Made by a program: the position numbers and the translations under genes | The notes under the pieces: model-generated | The model's database searches: none | What the model was told of the DNA's origin: nothing | The model's input: only the letters and a program-made list of their open reading frames with translations | Shown: one piece after another, positions 25,551 to 34,900 of the stretch | Layout of the letters: each line of letters starts with the position of its first letter | Numbering within the stretch: the stretch's first letter is position 1 | NCBI RefSeq assembly: GCF_902153245.2 | Contig: NZ_CABFWF030000018.1 | Location: forward strand, 265,343 to 329,342 | Length of the DNA: 64,000 nucleotides | Reading direction: 5' to 3' | DNA from: Pseudorhizobium endolithicum | GTDB taxonomy: Bacteria > Pseudomonadota > Alphaproteobacteria > Rhizobiales > Rhizobiaceae

Positions 25551-25578
25551 ACAATCAAAACGCAAAAGGAGGAAGGGC

Positions 25579-26625
25579 ATGCCGACAATCCGCAATCTCA
25601 TGGCAGTCACCGCTTTGGCAACCGCGTCGTTCATCCCGGCGCAGGGGGCGTTGGCGGACGGCGAAGTCAACATCTACTCCTATCGGCAGCCGGACCTCAT
25701 CAAGCCGCTGCTCGACGAGTTCACCAAGCGGACCGGCGTCCAGACCAATGTGTTGTTCCTGGACAAGGGGCTGGTCGAGCGTATCCAGGCGGAGGGCGCC
25801 AATTCCCCCGCCGACGTCATCCTCACAGTGGACATTTCACGGGTGATGGAGGCCAAGGACGGCGGTGTCACGCAGCCCGTGACGGAAAACGAAACGATCA
25901 ACAAGGACATCCCCGCGCATTTCCGGGATCCCGCCGGCGAGTGGTTCGGCCTGACGACACGCGGCCGGGTGGTCTATGCCTCCAAGGAACGGGTGTCACA
26001 GGACGACATCACCTATGAAGAGCTTGCCGATCCTCAGTGGAAGGGCAAGATCTGCATGCGCGACGCGCAGCATTCCTACAATATCGGCCTGATCGCCTCC
26101 ATGATCGCGGCCCATGGCGAGGAGCACACGGAGGAATGGCTGACCGGGCTGAAGAACAATCTGGCCCGCAAGCCGAGCGGCGGCGACCGCGACCAGGCCA
26201 AGGCGATCTTCGCCGGCGAATGCGATATCGCAATCGGCAACACCTACTATGTCGGGCTGATGCAGACCAACGAGAAGGAGCCGGAGCAGAAGGACTGGGC
26301 AGCGGCCATCAAGGTCCTGTTCCCGAACAGCGGCGACCGGGGAACGCACGTCAACATCTCGGCGATGGCGCTCGCCAAGAACGCGCCGAACAAGGACAAT
26401 GCCATCAAGCTGATGGAATTTCTCGCTTCCGGCGATGCCCAGAAAATCTATGCCGAACAGGTCTTCGAATATCCGGTCATGCCGGGCGCGGAGCCCTCGG
26501 ACATCGTCAAGGCCTTCGGCGAGATCAAGGCGGATACCCTGCCGCTTGCCGATATCGCCGCCAACCGGAAGAAGGCTTCGGAGCTGGTGGACAAGGTGGG
26601 TGTGAACGAAGGCCCGGAGGGCTGA
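25579..26625 (+). CDS. fbpA: Fe(3+) ABC transporter periplasmic binding protein
   Basis: A 348-residue ferric-binding protein. A signal peptide ends near ALA-DGEV (about residue 26), followed by VNIYSYRQPDLIKPLLDEF, the usual start of FbpA/FutA proteins. Paired tyrosines Tyr223-Tyr224 in AIGNTYYVGLM correspond to the iron ligands of the family. AAGGAGG precedes ATG 25579. It is divergent from rirA and carries an IRO box. The cognate permease gene is not adjacent: a matching FbpB lies 9 kb downstream, and no ATPase gene of this type follows either. Confidence 0.92.
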   Translation: MPTIRNLMAVTALATASFIPAQGALADGEVNIYSYRQPDLIKPLLDEFTKRTGVQTNVLFLDKGLVERIQAEGANSPADVILTVDISRVMEAKDGGVTQPVTENETINKDIPAHFRDPAGEWFGLTTRGRVVYASKERVSQDDITYEELADPQWKGKICMRDAQHSYNIGLIASMIAAHGEEHTEEWLTGLKNNLARKPSGGDRDQAKAIFAGECDIAIGNTYYVGLMQTNEKEPEQKDWAAAIKVLFPNSGDRGTHVNISAMALAKNAPNKDNAIKLMEFLASGDAQKIYAEQVFEYPVMPGAEPSDIVKAFGEIKADTLPLADIAANRKKASELVDKVGVNEGPEG

Positions 26626-26634
26626 GGACCTTCT

Positions 26635-26666
26635 GGAGGAAGCCGGCAGACCCGCCGGCTTCCTCC
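26635..26666. terminator. Strong hairpin after fbpA
   Basis: GGAGGAAGCCGGC at 26635-26647 pairs perfectly with GCCGGCTTCCTCC at 26654-26666 across a 6-nt loop, 9 bp after the fbpA stop and just beyond the end of the opposite small gene. There is no T-run on the plus strand, but the 13-bp stem and the convergent setting suggest a terminator. Confidence 0.6.
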
Positions 26667-26688
26667 GCTGCCGATATTCGTCTGGCGG

Positions 26689-26820
26689 CTAGAGGCCCAG
26701 ACCGAGCTTGGCCGCGGCCCAGGCGGAGGCACCGACCGCCGCGGCGAGGATTGCTGCCGCGAGCCCGATCCTCCTCCAGTAAGCGCGCCGCGCACGCTTT
26801 TCATCCCATTCGTAGGCCAT
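26689..26820 (-). CDS. Small conserved membrane protein
   Basis: A 43-residue protein: basic, aromatic N terminus (MAYEWDEKRARRAYWRR) followed by one hydrophobic Ala-rich helix (IGLAAAILAAAVGASAWAAA). A GGGAGAGGGA site lies before ATG 26820. Probably an inner-membrane single-pass peptide with the N terminus in the cytoplasm. Function unknown. It is transcribed after the mmsA terminator, so it needs its own promoter. Confidence 0.55.
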   Translation of the reverse strand: MAYEWDEKRARRAYWRRIGLAAAILAAAVGASAWAAAKLGLGL

Positions 26821-26885
26821 GTCTCGTCCCTCTCCCAGCGGACGAGCAACTAGGGCGGCGCTAAATAAGATCAATGGCAGATACG

Positions 26886-26910
26886 AAAAGGCCCGCGCGA
26901 GGCGGGCCTT
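26886..26910 (-). terminator. Intrinsic terminator of mmsA
   Basis: On the minus strand, AAGGCCCGC pairs perfectly with GCGGGCCTT across a 5-nt loop and is followed by TTTT. It begins 16 bp after the mmsA stop codon, a textbook rho-independent terminator. Confidence 0.85.
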
Positions 26911-26925
26911 CGGTGACGATATGGC

Positions 26926-28422
26926 TTACTTCATGGTCGGCATGACGAACTCGGCGCCATCTTTGATGCCGGACGGCCAGCGGCTCGTCACCGTCTTCGT
27001 GCGGGTCCAGAACTTGATCGAGTCCGTTCCGTGCTGGTTCAGGTCCCCGAAGGAGGAGGATTTCCAGCCGCCGAAGGAATGATAGGCGAGCGGCACCGGA
27101 ATCGGCACGTTGACGCCGACCATGCCGATATTGATGCGGGAGGCGAAGTCGCGGGCGGCGTCGCCGTCGCGGGTATAGATCGCGACGCCGTTGCCGTATT
27201 CGTGCTTCATCGGCAGGGCGAGCGCGTCCTCGTAGTTCTTCGCGCGCACCACCGACAGGACGGGCCCGAAGATCTCGGTCTTGTAGATGTCCATGTCCGG
27301 CGTCACGTTGTCAAAGAGGCAGCCGCCGACGAAGAAGCCTTCCTCGTAGCCCTGCAGCTTGAAGTTCCGGCCGTCGACGACGAGCTTCGCACCTTCCTCG
27401 ACGCCGCGGTCGATCAGGCCCCGCACGCGCGCCTGCGCCTCCTTGGTGACCAGGGGGCCCATGTCCGCCTTCCCGTCCGTATAGGGGCCGATCCGCAGGC
27501 TCTCCACCATCGGCGTCAGCTTGTCGATGAGACGGTTGGCGGTCTCCTCGCCGACCGGAACGGCGACAGAGATCGCCATGCAGCGCTCGCCGGCCGAGCC
27601 GTAGCCTGCGCCGATCAGCGCGTTCGCCGCCTGATCGAGGTCGGCGTCGGGCATGATGACCATGTGGTTCTTGGCGCCCCCGAAGCACTGGGCTCGCTTG
27701 CCGTTCATCGCTGCGGTGCCATAGACGTAGCGGGCGATCGGGGTCGAGCCGACGAAGGAGACGGCACCGATTTCCGGATGGGTCAGGATCGCATCGACCG
27801 CGGCCTTGTCGCCGTTGACGACATTGAGGATGCCGGCGGGAAGACCTGCCTCGATCATCAGTTCCGCGAGGCGGATCGGCACGGAGGGATCACGCTCGGA
27901 AGGCTTGAGGATGAACGCGTTACCGCAGGCGATGGCTGGCGCGAACATCCACATCGGGATCATCGCCGGGAAGTTGAAGGGGGTGATCCCCGCGCCGATG
28001 CCGACTGGCTGGCGGATCGAATACATGTCGATGCCGGGGCCCGCACCCTCCGTGAACTCGCTCTTGGCGAGATGCGGGATGCCGATCACGAACTCGCAGA
28101 CCTCCAGGCCGCGAACGATATCGCCCTTGGCATCCTCGATCGTCTTGCCGTGCTCGCGCGACAGCGTCTCGGCCAATTCGTCCATGTTTTCGTTCAGGAG
28201 CTGGACGAACTTCATGAAGACGCGGGCGCGTCGCTGGGGATTGGTCGCCGCCCAGGCGGGCTGCGCGGCCTTGGCCGCCTCGACGGCGGCATTCAGGTCG
28301 GCATCGGTTGCCAGCGAAACGGTTGCCTGCACTTCTCCCGTCGCCGGGTTGAAGATGTTCGCGGTCCTTCCGCTGCTTCCCCCGACCCGCTTGCCTCCGA
28401 TAAAATGACCGATCTCGTACAT
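26926..28422 (-). CDS. mmsA: Methylmalonate-semialdehyde dehydrogenase (CoA-acylating)
   Basis: A 498-residue aldehyde dehydrogenase of the MmsA subgroup. Visible motifs: PFNFPAMIPMWMF, typical of this subgroup, the NAD-binding GSTPIARYVYG and the catalytic Cys in GSAGERCMAIS. It converts methylmalonate or malonate semialdehyde plus CoA and NAD+ to propionyl- or acetyl-CoA, in valine and myo-inositol/beta-alanine breakdown. ATG 28422 has GGAGGAAC upstream. The gene is divergent from a LysR regulator with an inverted repeat between them, and ends at a clear terminator. Confidence 0.93.
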   Translation of the reverse strand: MYEIGHFIGGKRVGGSSGRTANIFNPATGEVQATVSLATDADLNAAVEAAKAAQPAWAATNPQRRARVFMKFVQLLNENMDELAETLSREHGKTIEDAKGDIVRGLEVCEFVIGIPHLAKSEFTEGAGPGIDMYSIRQPVGIGAGITPFNFPAMIPMWMFAPAIACGNAFILKPSERDPSVPIRLAELMIEAGLPAGILNVVNGDKAAVDAILTHPEIGAVSFVGSTPIARYVYGTAAMNGKRAQCFGGAKNHMVIMPDADLDQAANALIGAGYGSAGERCMAISVAVPVGEETANRLIDKLTPMVESLRIGPYTDGKADMGPLVTKEAQARVRGLIDRGVEEGAKLVVDGRNFKLQGYEEGFFVGGCLFDNVTPDMDIYKTEIFGPVLSVVRAKNYEDALALPMKHEYGNGVAIYTRDGDAARDFASRINIGMVGVNVPIPVPLAYHSFGGWKSSSFGDLNQHGTDSIKFWTRTKTVTSRWPSGIKDGAEFVMPTMK

Positions 28423-28466
28423 GATGTTCCTCCGATCCATTGCTGGGGCCAAGGTCGCATCCAAAA

Positions 28467-28507
28467 TTGCACAACGCAACAGGATAGTTTACGCATCCGT
28501 TGTGCGA
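28467..28507. promoter_or_regulatory. Inverted repeat in the mmsA/LysR intergenic region
   Basis: TTGCACAACG (28467-28476) and CGTTGTGCGA (28498-28507) are inverted copies with 9 of 10 positions matching, 21 bp apart. The left copy is itself part of a dyad, TTGC-N5-GCAA (28467-28479). Both lie between the divergent starts at 28422 and 28527, where a LysR-type tetramer would bind. Confidence 0.55.
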
Positions 28508-28526
28508 AATCGTGCATAGGTGATAG

Positions 28527-29408
28527 GTGGACTGGGACGACATACGCCTCTTTCTCGCCGTGGCGAGAAGCGGACAACTGCTGGCGGCCTCGCGGCGGCT
28601 GGGCATCAATCACGCCACGCTCGGGCGCCGGATCACGGCGCTCGAAACCGGGCTCGGCACGCGCCTCCTCGTACGCCGGACAAACGGCTGCGAGCTTACT
28701 CCGGAAGGCCAGGTCTATTTCCACGCGGCAGAGCGCATGGAGGCGGAGATGCTGGGCGCTCAGGCCGCGACGGGGCAGATCGACACGAGCGTTGCCGGCA
28801 CCGTCAGGCTCGGCGCCCCCGACGGCTTCGGCGTCTCCTTCCTGGCGCCGCGCCTCGGGCGGCTGATGCAGCAGCATCCACAGTTGAAGGTTCAACTGGT
28901 CCCGGTGCCGAGATCCTTCTCGCTGTCGCAGCGGGAGGCAGATGTCGCGATCACCATAGAACGTCCCGAGCAGGGACGGCTGATCTCGTCCAAGCTGACA
29001 GACTACTCCCTCGGCCTGTATGCATCGCATGCCTATGTCGCGTCCTACGGCAAGCCAGCCGAGGTCGAGGACCTGCGCCGTCATTCGCGCATCGGCTATG
29101 TGGAGGACCTGATCTTCTCCCCTTCCCTCAACTTCACCGGAGAGGTGATGCGCGACTGGGATGCCGGCTTCGAGATTTCCAGCGCCATTGGCCAGACCGA
29201 GGCCGTCCGTTCAGGTGCCGGGATCGGGATCCTCCACGACTACATCGCGCGCCAGTATCCGGAACTTGTCCGCATCCTCCCGGGGGTGGTGATCCGCCGC
29301 GCCTACTGGACAACCTACCACGAGAGCAGCCGCGACCTGATGCGGATCAAGACGCTGGTCGCCTACCTCAACGAGATCGTGAACCGCGAGCGTGGCACCT
29401 TCCTATAG
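28527..29408 (+). CDS. LysR-family regulator, probable regulator of mmsA
   Basis: A 293-residue LysR-type regulator. The N-terminal helix-turn-helix is DIRLFLAVARSGQLLAASRRLGINHATLGRRI; the rest is the periplasmic-binding-protein-like effector domain (TVRLGAPDGFGVSFLAPRL onward). It is divergent from mmsA, with 104 bp and an inverted repeat between the two starts, so mmsA is the obvious target and a valine, inositol or propionate intermediate a plausible effector. Confidence 0.85.
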   Translation: MDWDDIRLFLAVARSGQLLAASRRLGINHATLGRRITALETGLGTRLLVRRTNGCELTPEGQVYFHAAERMEAEMLGAQAATGQIDTSVAGTVRLGAPDGFGVSFLAPRLGRLMQQHPQLKVQLVPVPRSFSLSQREADVAITIERPEQGRLISSKLTDYSLGLYASHAYVASYGKPAEVEDLRRHSRIGYVEDLIFSPSLNFTGEVMRDWDAGFEISSAIGQTEAVRSGAGIGILHDYIARQYPELVRILPGVVIRRAYWTTYHESSRDLMRIKTLVAYLNEIVNRERGTFL

Positions 29409-29435
29409 ATGCTGCGGCAGCGGAGCCTGCACGCC

Positions 29436-30572
29436 TCAACGGCTGCGCAGCTTCCGCAGCAGGATCCACTTCATGGGTCGAAGCCGCTGGTAGAGCTCCA
29501 GTTTCCTCATCCGTTCCGCCAGCCGCACGCGCTGCAGGTACAGCCGGCCGCGCAGCGTCAGCGCCTCGCGCCGCTCCACGAGCGGGATCGTCGTCCTGCA
29601 GCTTTCGAGCTTCCACGGTTCGTTACCGATGCCGAGATCCATCCACTCGTAGCCATTCCCGTGCAACCACTGGAGGCACCTGTAGAAGAGGATGCTTCCG
29701 GGCGAATGCCTGGTCCATTCGCCGCCCTCGAAGGACAGCATGATCGCATAGTAGCGCTTGCCGCTGACGAGACCCCATATAGTCGCGACCACCGTTTCGC
29801 CCGCCGTCAGGTAGAAGAGCTTCAGCATGCCGCAGCGCTGGAATACCTCCGTCCCGTCGCGGAAGAAGTCATGCTTGTCCCGGTCGACGTCGAAGCCCGG
29901 CACCATCGTCTCCTCGAAGCGCCGCTGCTTTTGGCGCAGCATCACTTCGGTAATACGCTTCACCTCTTCCTCTGTTTCCGCAAGGTGGAAGCCTACGGGC
30001 GCGACCCGCTCAAGGCCCCGTATCTTGCGCAACAACGTCGTACGCCGCGGGACCTCGGCGTCGATCTGTGGCCACGAACGCCTCAGGTCCGTGGCATGGC
30101 AGGAGAGGTCGCTGGCCCTGTCGCCCAGAAACGCGAGGGGATTTGCAACCCCCTCGACCTCCTTCGGCATCTTCGTCAGTTCCACGACATCGACGGACGG
30201 GAGCTGCGCTAGAATCCGCCGCCACAGCTTTTCAGCCTGCGCGACGGTCCAGTTCATCGTCATACGGAAGATGATCGGGGCGTTGTAGTCCGCCGCATCG
30301 TGATCGATGAACTGCAGTATCCGGATGCCGGAGCGCTTCAGGATGCGAACAGGCACAAACAATGCGGGATTCCCGCTGCCATCGCGGAGCTCGATGAAAT
30401 GAAAGGTCTGTCCGCCGGCGCGGCCGAAGCTTGCCATCCAGGCCTGGAGAAACCCCCGTGACTGGAAGGCATGGAAACCGACATCGAGCCTGGACGAAGG
30501 CGCGCCGGAGGGCCATTCCGGAGACAGGTCCTCAAGCCGATCCCGCGTCACGATTTCAAACGAATCCGTCAC
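29436..30572 (-). CDS. CelD/FemAB-like GNAT acetyltransferase
   Basis: A 378-residue protein with a C-terminal acetyltransferase domain of the CelD/BcsL type (PF13480): LKLFYLTAGETVVATIWGLVSGKRYYAIM and SPGSILFYRCLQWLHGNGYEWMDLGIG match the conserved core. Such proteins are associated with cellulose and exopolysaccharide synthesis and with acylation of surface molecules. The start is a GTG at 30572 with GGAGG six bases upstream. No polysaccharide gene adjoins it here. Confidence 0.75.
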   Translation of the reverse strand: MTDSFEIVTRDRLEDLSPEWPSGAPSSRLDVGFHAFQSRGFLQAWMASFGRAGGQTFHFIELRDGSGNPALFVPVRILKRSGIRILQFIDHDAADYNAPIIFRMTMNWTVAQAEKLWRRILAQLPSVDVVELTKMPKEVEGVANPLAFLGDRASDLSCHATDLRRSWPQIDAEVPRRTTLLRKIRGLERVAPVGFHLAETEEEVKRITEVMLRQKQRRFEETMVPGFDVDRDKHDFFRDGTEVFQRCGMLKLFYLTAGETVVATIWGLVSGKRYYAIMLSFEGGEWTRHSPGSILFYRCLQWLHGNGYEWMDLGIGNEPWKLESCRTTIPLVERREALTLRGRLYLQRVRLAERMRKLELYQRLRPMKWILLRKLRSR

Positions 30573-30675
30573 TCTACCTCCGCCGATTTACGCGTGGGAG
30601 GAAGAGTGCCCGATCCGAGTCAAAATTGGGTTTATCGATTGCAGGTTTTTCGAGACGTCGCAGACCTTCCGCCGG

Positions 30676-30921
30676 TCAGGCCAGCAGGAAGGTGGCCGGA
30701 GGCAATCCCAATGCGGAAGCGATGCGCTGGAGTTGCGCGGGATCCGCGGCATCGCCATTCTCGATCGCCGTCAGTTCGCCCACGGTCAGGCCCGTGGTGA
30801 CGGCAACCTGATCGAGCGAATAATTCATCGACTGCCGGACTTCGATAAGCGCAGCAGAGACACGTTGAGGAGAGATAGCGGTTTTTACCGCGCCTTCGAA
30901 ATTGTTCATGGAAACAGACAT
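30676..30921 (-). CDS. Small XRE-type helix-turn-helix regulator
   Basis: An 81-residue protein consisting of little more than a Cro/C1-type helix-turn-helix: RVSAALIEVRQSMNYSLDQVAVTTGLTVGELTAIENGDAADPAQLQRIASALGL read in segments fits helices 1-5 of the fold. AAGGAG stands before ATG 30921. It ends without a ligand domain, so it may act as a simple repressor. No target is evident from the neighbours. Confidence 0.75.
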   Translation of the reverse strand: MSVSMNNFEGAVKTAISPQRVSAALIEVRQSMNYSLDQVAVTTGLTVGELTAIENGDAADPAQLQRIASALGLPPATFLLA

Positions 30922-31129
30922 GGTAACTCCTTCTGAGAGTTTTTGCGCCGCAGGCGGAGTATGAAGATTTGAAGAAAATGGCGCTCACGCGCCGTTACCA
31001 AATTAGGTTCTTCAACTTCATTCGGCAAGGGCTTGGAGGGCGGACGACCTGAGACCTTGCCGGGTACACAAAAAAGCAGGGACGAGAAACGGAGGCGTCG
31101 CCTCGGCACGAAAAGCGATAGACGGGAAG

Positions 31130-31206
31130 TGGTACGGTTGGCTGGAGTTGAACCAGCGACCTCAGGTGCCACAAACCTGCGCTCTAACCAACTGAGCTAC
31201 AACCGC
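31130..31206 (-). tRNA. tRNA-His (anticodon GTG)
   Basis: A 77-nt cloverleaf on the minus strand. The acceptor stem pairs GCGGTTG with CAACCGT, closing with a G1:U72 wobble. The D-arm is GCTC...GAGC, the anticodon stem CAGGT/ACCTG encloses TTGTGGC with anticodon GTG, and the T-arm GCTGG-TTCAACT-CCAGC is standard. Discriminator A73 and CCA are encoded. The base before G1 is C, so no G-1 is encoded. This matches the unusual tRNA-His of many alphaproteobacteria. Confidence 0.97.
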
Positions 31207-31285
31207 GCAATCCGGCCGCCGCAGCGGCTTTCGGGGTCAAATACGAGCATCGTATCTGTTTTGCAAGCCCCCATACGAAAGAAGA

Positions 31286-31306
31286 GCCGGGGATTTCCAT
31301 CCCGGC
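31286..31306 (-). terminator. Probable terminator of the phasin gene
   Basis: On the minus strand GCCGGGAT pairs with ATCCCCGGC (one bulged C) around a 4-nt loop and is followed by TCTTCTTT. It lies 28 bp after the phasin stop. Confidence 0.5.
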
Positions 31307-31333
31307 CCCTCCAGTATCGTAAACGTCAGGCCG

Positions 31334-31780
31334 TTAGGCGGCCTTGAAGGTGGACATCACCTTTTCTGCAGCGTCCTTGCCCGGCTGGCTCACTGCTTCG
31401 GCCAGCTTGCGGGTTGCATCCTGGATCGCTCGCGCCTGATCAACCGTGATCTCCGCCTGCTTGCGGATGAAGGCGGTCTGCAGTTCAACGAACTCGGAAA
31501 CCGACTTCACGCCCAGCAACGCTTCCATGTGGGAAAGCGACAGATCCGCATTGGTGCGAAGGGCTTCGATCGCCTTGAGACCGACCTCCACCGAGCCCGC
31601 CTGCGCGGACCGCAGGGTCGTCTCGACGGTCTTGCTGGCTTCCTCGGTCGCTGCCTTGACCTTCGCATAGGCTTCGCGGGACTGCACGGCGCCCTTTTCG
31701 GCGAATTCGCGGAAGCTGTCCGTCAGCCTGGCCGGATCGAAGGCGCTGAAGGAGAAGATATCATCGGTACCATATGCCAT
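31334..31780 (-). CDS. phaP: Phasin family protein
   Basis: A 148-residue protein of the phasin family (PF09361 type): SREAYAKVKAATEEASKTVE, then SVEVGLKAIEALRTNADLSLSHMEALLGVKSVSEFVELQTAFIRKQ read as long amphipathic helices, ending KDAAEKVMSTFKAA. Phasins coat polyhydroxybutyrate granules. ATG 31780 is preferred because AAGGAG lies seven bases upstream; ATG 31786 is too close. Two TGC-N3-GCA sites, as used by the PHA regulator PhaR, overlap its promoter. Acetoacetyl-CoA synthetase of the same storage cycle is nearby. Confidence 0.92.
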   Translation of the reverse strand: MAYGTDDIFSFSAFDPARLTDSFREFAEKGAVQSREAYAKVKAATEEASKTVETTLRSAQAGSVEVGLKAIEALRTNADLSLSHMEALLGVKSVSEFVELQTAFIRKQAEITVDQARAIQDATRKLAEAVSQPGKDAAEKVMSTFKAA

Positions 31781-31835
31781 GTTCATGCTCCTTGATTGGT
31801 TATTCCCCAGCGAGCCACCGAGGTTTCGTAAGGGT

Positions 31836-31864
31836 TATATAATAGATTTCATTGTGCATTGCAA
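31836..31864 (-). promoter_or_regulatory. Probable phasin promoter
   Basis: On the minus strand, TTGCAA (31864-31859) and TATATA (31841-31836) are separated by 17 bp, giving a good sigma-70-like promoter about 55 bp before the phasin start. Confidence 0.5.
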
Positions 31865-31881
31865 TATTTTTGTGCGCTGCA
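31855..31881. promoter_or_regulatory. Two TGC-N3-GCA sites, candidate PhaR operator
   Basis: TGCATTGCA (31855-31863) and TGCGCTGCA (31873-31881) are two copies of the TGC-N3-GCA core, 18 bp apart start to start. The first covers the proposed phasin -35. PhaR of Rhodobacter is reported to bind CTGC-N3-GCAG in phasin promoters, so repression of this phasin by a PhaR protein encoded elsewhere is a good inference. Confidence 0.55.
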
Positions 31882-31995
31882 CCATTCCCGTTAACCTTTC
31901 GAGCGGTTATCGGGGGCGTTTTATGGACCAAAAACCGGGGCGAGGTTATTAACACTGTGTTAAGACTGGCCTCGCTCAAGACCCGGGTTCTCTTC

Positions 31996-34900
31996 ATGAC
32001 CGCCAACCAGTACCCGTTCATCGATCTCGCCGTGCACGAGCGTGTGCGCGATCACTTCGCCGCCGGCGACGCGATCGTCCTCTTCTCGGCGGACATGGCA
32101 GCGGTACTATGGGCCAACGGCAGGGGCGCCCGCCTCTTCGGCTACGATTCCGTCTACGATTTCCTGGATCAGGGACCGCGGCAACACGATATCCTCTACA
32201 GGCAGATCGAGGCGGCCGGCCAGAGGGTAGCGGCAACCCGGAGCCGAGCCACCCTCACCATTCGCATTTCCTCGGGATTCCGTTCGGTTCCCGTGGCCGC
32301 AGGCTGCGAGACCATCGATGTGGCGGGCGAGCCTGCCGTTCTCTTCACCACCCAACAGACAACCTCCCGCAACCGTCCCGGCACGGGCATGATCGACGGG
32401 CTGGACGATCCAGGCACCCATGTGGCGGTCATCGACTCGACCGGCGAGGTGCTGGATGCGTCCCCCGATTTCTCGCACCTCGGACTGACCCGGCACACCG
32501 GGCAAATGCTGGCCACCATGGCCGCCAGCGATCCCAGCCGCCTCGTCAAACGGCCCGTGCCTACGGAGAAGGGCTATCTTCCGGCAGCGATCGGCAAGCT
32601 TTCGGACGATCCGGCGCTGCATCTGCTCCTCGTCGTCGAGACGGTTCCATCGGGAATGGACCTCGCTCCCGACGCGGAGGAGACTGGCCCGCTGGCGGCC
32701 ACTGAAGTGAAGGACCGGAGCGATGACGGCTTCCGCATCGCCATCGAGGCCGTGGCGGATATCGAGGAGACGCCCGACGAGGAGGAGATCACGACGCTTG
32801 ATCTCGACGGGCAGGCCGAGGCCGCCGAGGATGCCCCAAGGGAGAGCCATGCCACAGCCGAGGAACAAGCCGAAGCGAACGCGGCCCCAGCCAGTGCCGC
32901 CATCAGCCCAGGCGGCGCCGACCCCGGCGATCATCCCTCCGCTGCGAGGGAGCAGCCGCCGGAAGAGCGCTTCGCATTCCGGAAGGACAGCCGTGCCACC
33001 CGCTTCGTCTGGAAGATCGACGCAGACGGCTGCTTCCGCGAAGTCTCTGACGAGTTCGCCGCGACGGTAGGCCCCCGGGCTGCGGACATCAGCGGGACCA
33101 CCTTCACCGAACTTGCGGACCGCCTGCACCTGGATCCGGACGGGCGGGTCGGAGAACTCCTGCGCAGGCGCGATACATGGTCCGGCAAGACCATCTGGTG
33201 GCCGGTGGAAGGCACGTCGCTCCGGGTGCCTATCGATCTTGCAGCCCTTCCGACCTATACGCGCGACCGCATTTTCGACGGCTTCCGCGGCTTCGGGATC
33301 ATCCGTGTCGGCGACGCCGTGGAAGACCCGCACGCCCTGGGAATGACTCTCGCGGCCGCTTCTGGCCAGACGGCAGATCTTGAAGCTCCGACGGCAGCAC
33401 TGGATGCCGCGGCGGCAGAGGAGCCGGCTTCCATCGTGGAAGCGGAAAGGGAGGAGGCGCATACCGATCCCGCTGACCCATCCACAGAGGACGGCATGGC
33501 TGCCGCCCCGCTCTCCGCAGGGGATGAGGGCGGAGAAACCGTGCCTGCTGCTGCCGGCGGAACGCCGGCCGAGGACGGTTCGCCCGCGGTCGAGGGAGGC
33601 AGCGGCCAGTTCGATCTGCCGGAGGGAGAGAAACCGGCCCTCAGACTCGTGGAGAACGCCTCCCCCGCCGGTTCCGAGAAGATCGTCCAGCTTCCCGATA
33701 GGCGGGTTCGGCGGGAAGGCCTGTCTCCCGTGGAGCAGGCGGCGTTCCGCGAGATCGCCCGGCAGCTCGACACATTCGTGGGACGCAGAAGCGAAGATGC
33801 GAAGGACGCCGCCTCGAAGGATCGGCCGAGCGATACGACCGTGACGGAGCCAGCCGCACCGCAGGCCGACTTCGAACCGGCTCCGGTTGCGGATACCGTC
33901 GAAACGGCCAGCGCAGCGCAGGAGGCCGCGCCGCCGGCAGAGACCCCGCCCGCTCAGGCCAGCAGTGAACCGGCGCTCGCTTCCGACCCCGATCCTGCCG
34001 ATGAGATCGACGCACGGGATGGCGAGCCGAACGCCGACCGGCCGCCCGTATCGCGCGAGCGGACGGGACTGACGGGCGAGATTCTGGACCAGATGCCCGT
34101 GGCTCTCCTCGTGCACAGCGGCGACACCCTCATTCACGGCAATCCGGAGTTCCTGCGCCTCACGGGTTACCCGTCAATCGAGGCGCTGGCGGAAATCGGC
34201 GGTCTCGACGCCCTGCTGCAACGCCAGGACCTTGAAGGCACCGACGACCACCCGAGCGGTCTCGTCGTCGTCCGCGCGAACGACGATATCGTTCCCGTTA
34301 CAGCACGCCTGCAGTCCGTGCGCTTCGAGGACGCGACAGCCCTGCTGCTGGCGCTGATGCCGGTTGCCGAGGAGCCGCAGGCACTGAGTGAGCGGAAGGA
34401 GGCGGACGTCATACCGCTGGCCAGGCCCGTGCCGGAGCAGATGGCGCGGTTGCAGGTCGAGGCGGAGGAACTGAGAGCGATATTGGAGACCGCCACCGAC
34501 GGCGTGGTTATACTCGGGCTGGACGGCAACATCCGCTCGATGAACCGTGCCGCCAGCGCGCTGTTCAACTACGACAACGATGAAATCGACGGCAAGCCGT
34601 TCGTCATGCTCTTTGCCCATGAAAGCCAGAAGGCAATCATGGAGTATCTGACAAGACTGTCCGACCAGGGGGTTGCGAGCCTTCTCAACGACGGCCGCGA
34701 GGTGATCGGGCGTGAAGCGTCCGGCGGCTTCATACCGCTTTTCATGACGATCGGCCGGCTGACCTCCTCGAACGGCTTCTGCGCCGTCATCCGCGACGTG
34801 ACGCAATGGAAGCGCACAGAAGAGGAATTGCGGACGGCAAAGCGGGCGGCCGAGACCGCAAACGCGCACAAGAGCGAATTCCTGGCCCATGTGAGCCATG

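Noticed and set aside
27031..28866. Plus-strand frame (611 codons) opposite mmsA
   Set aside because: Antisense shadow of a well-recognised dehydrogenase, running into the LysR gene in another frame.
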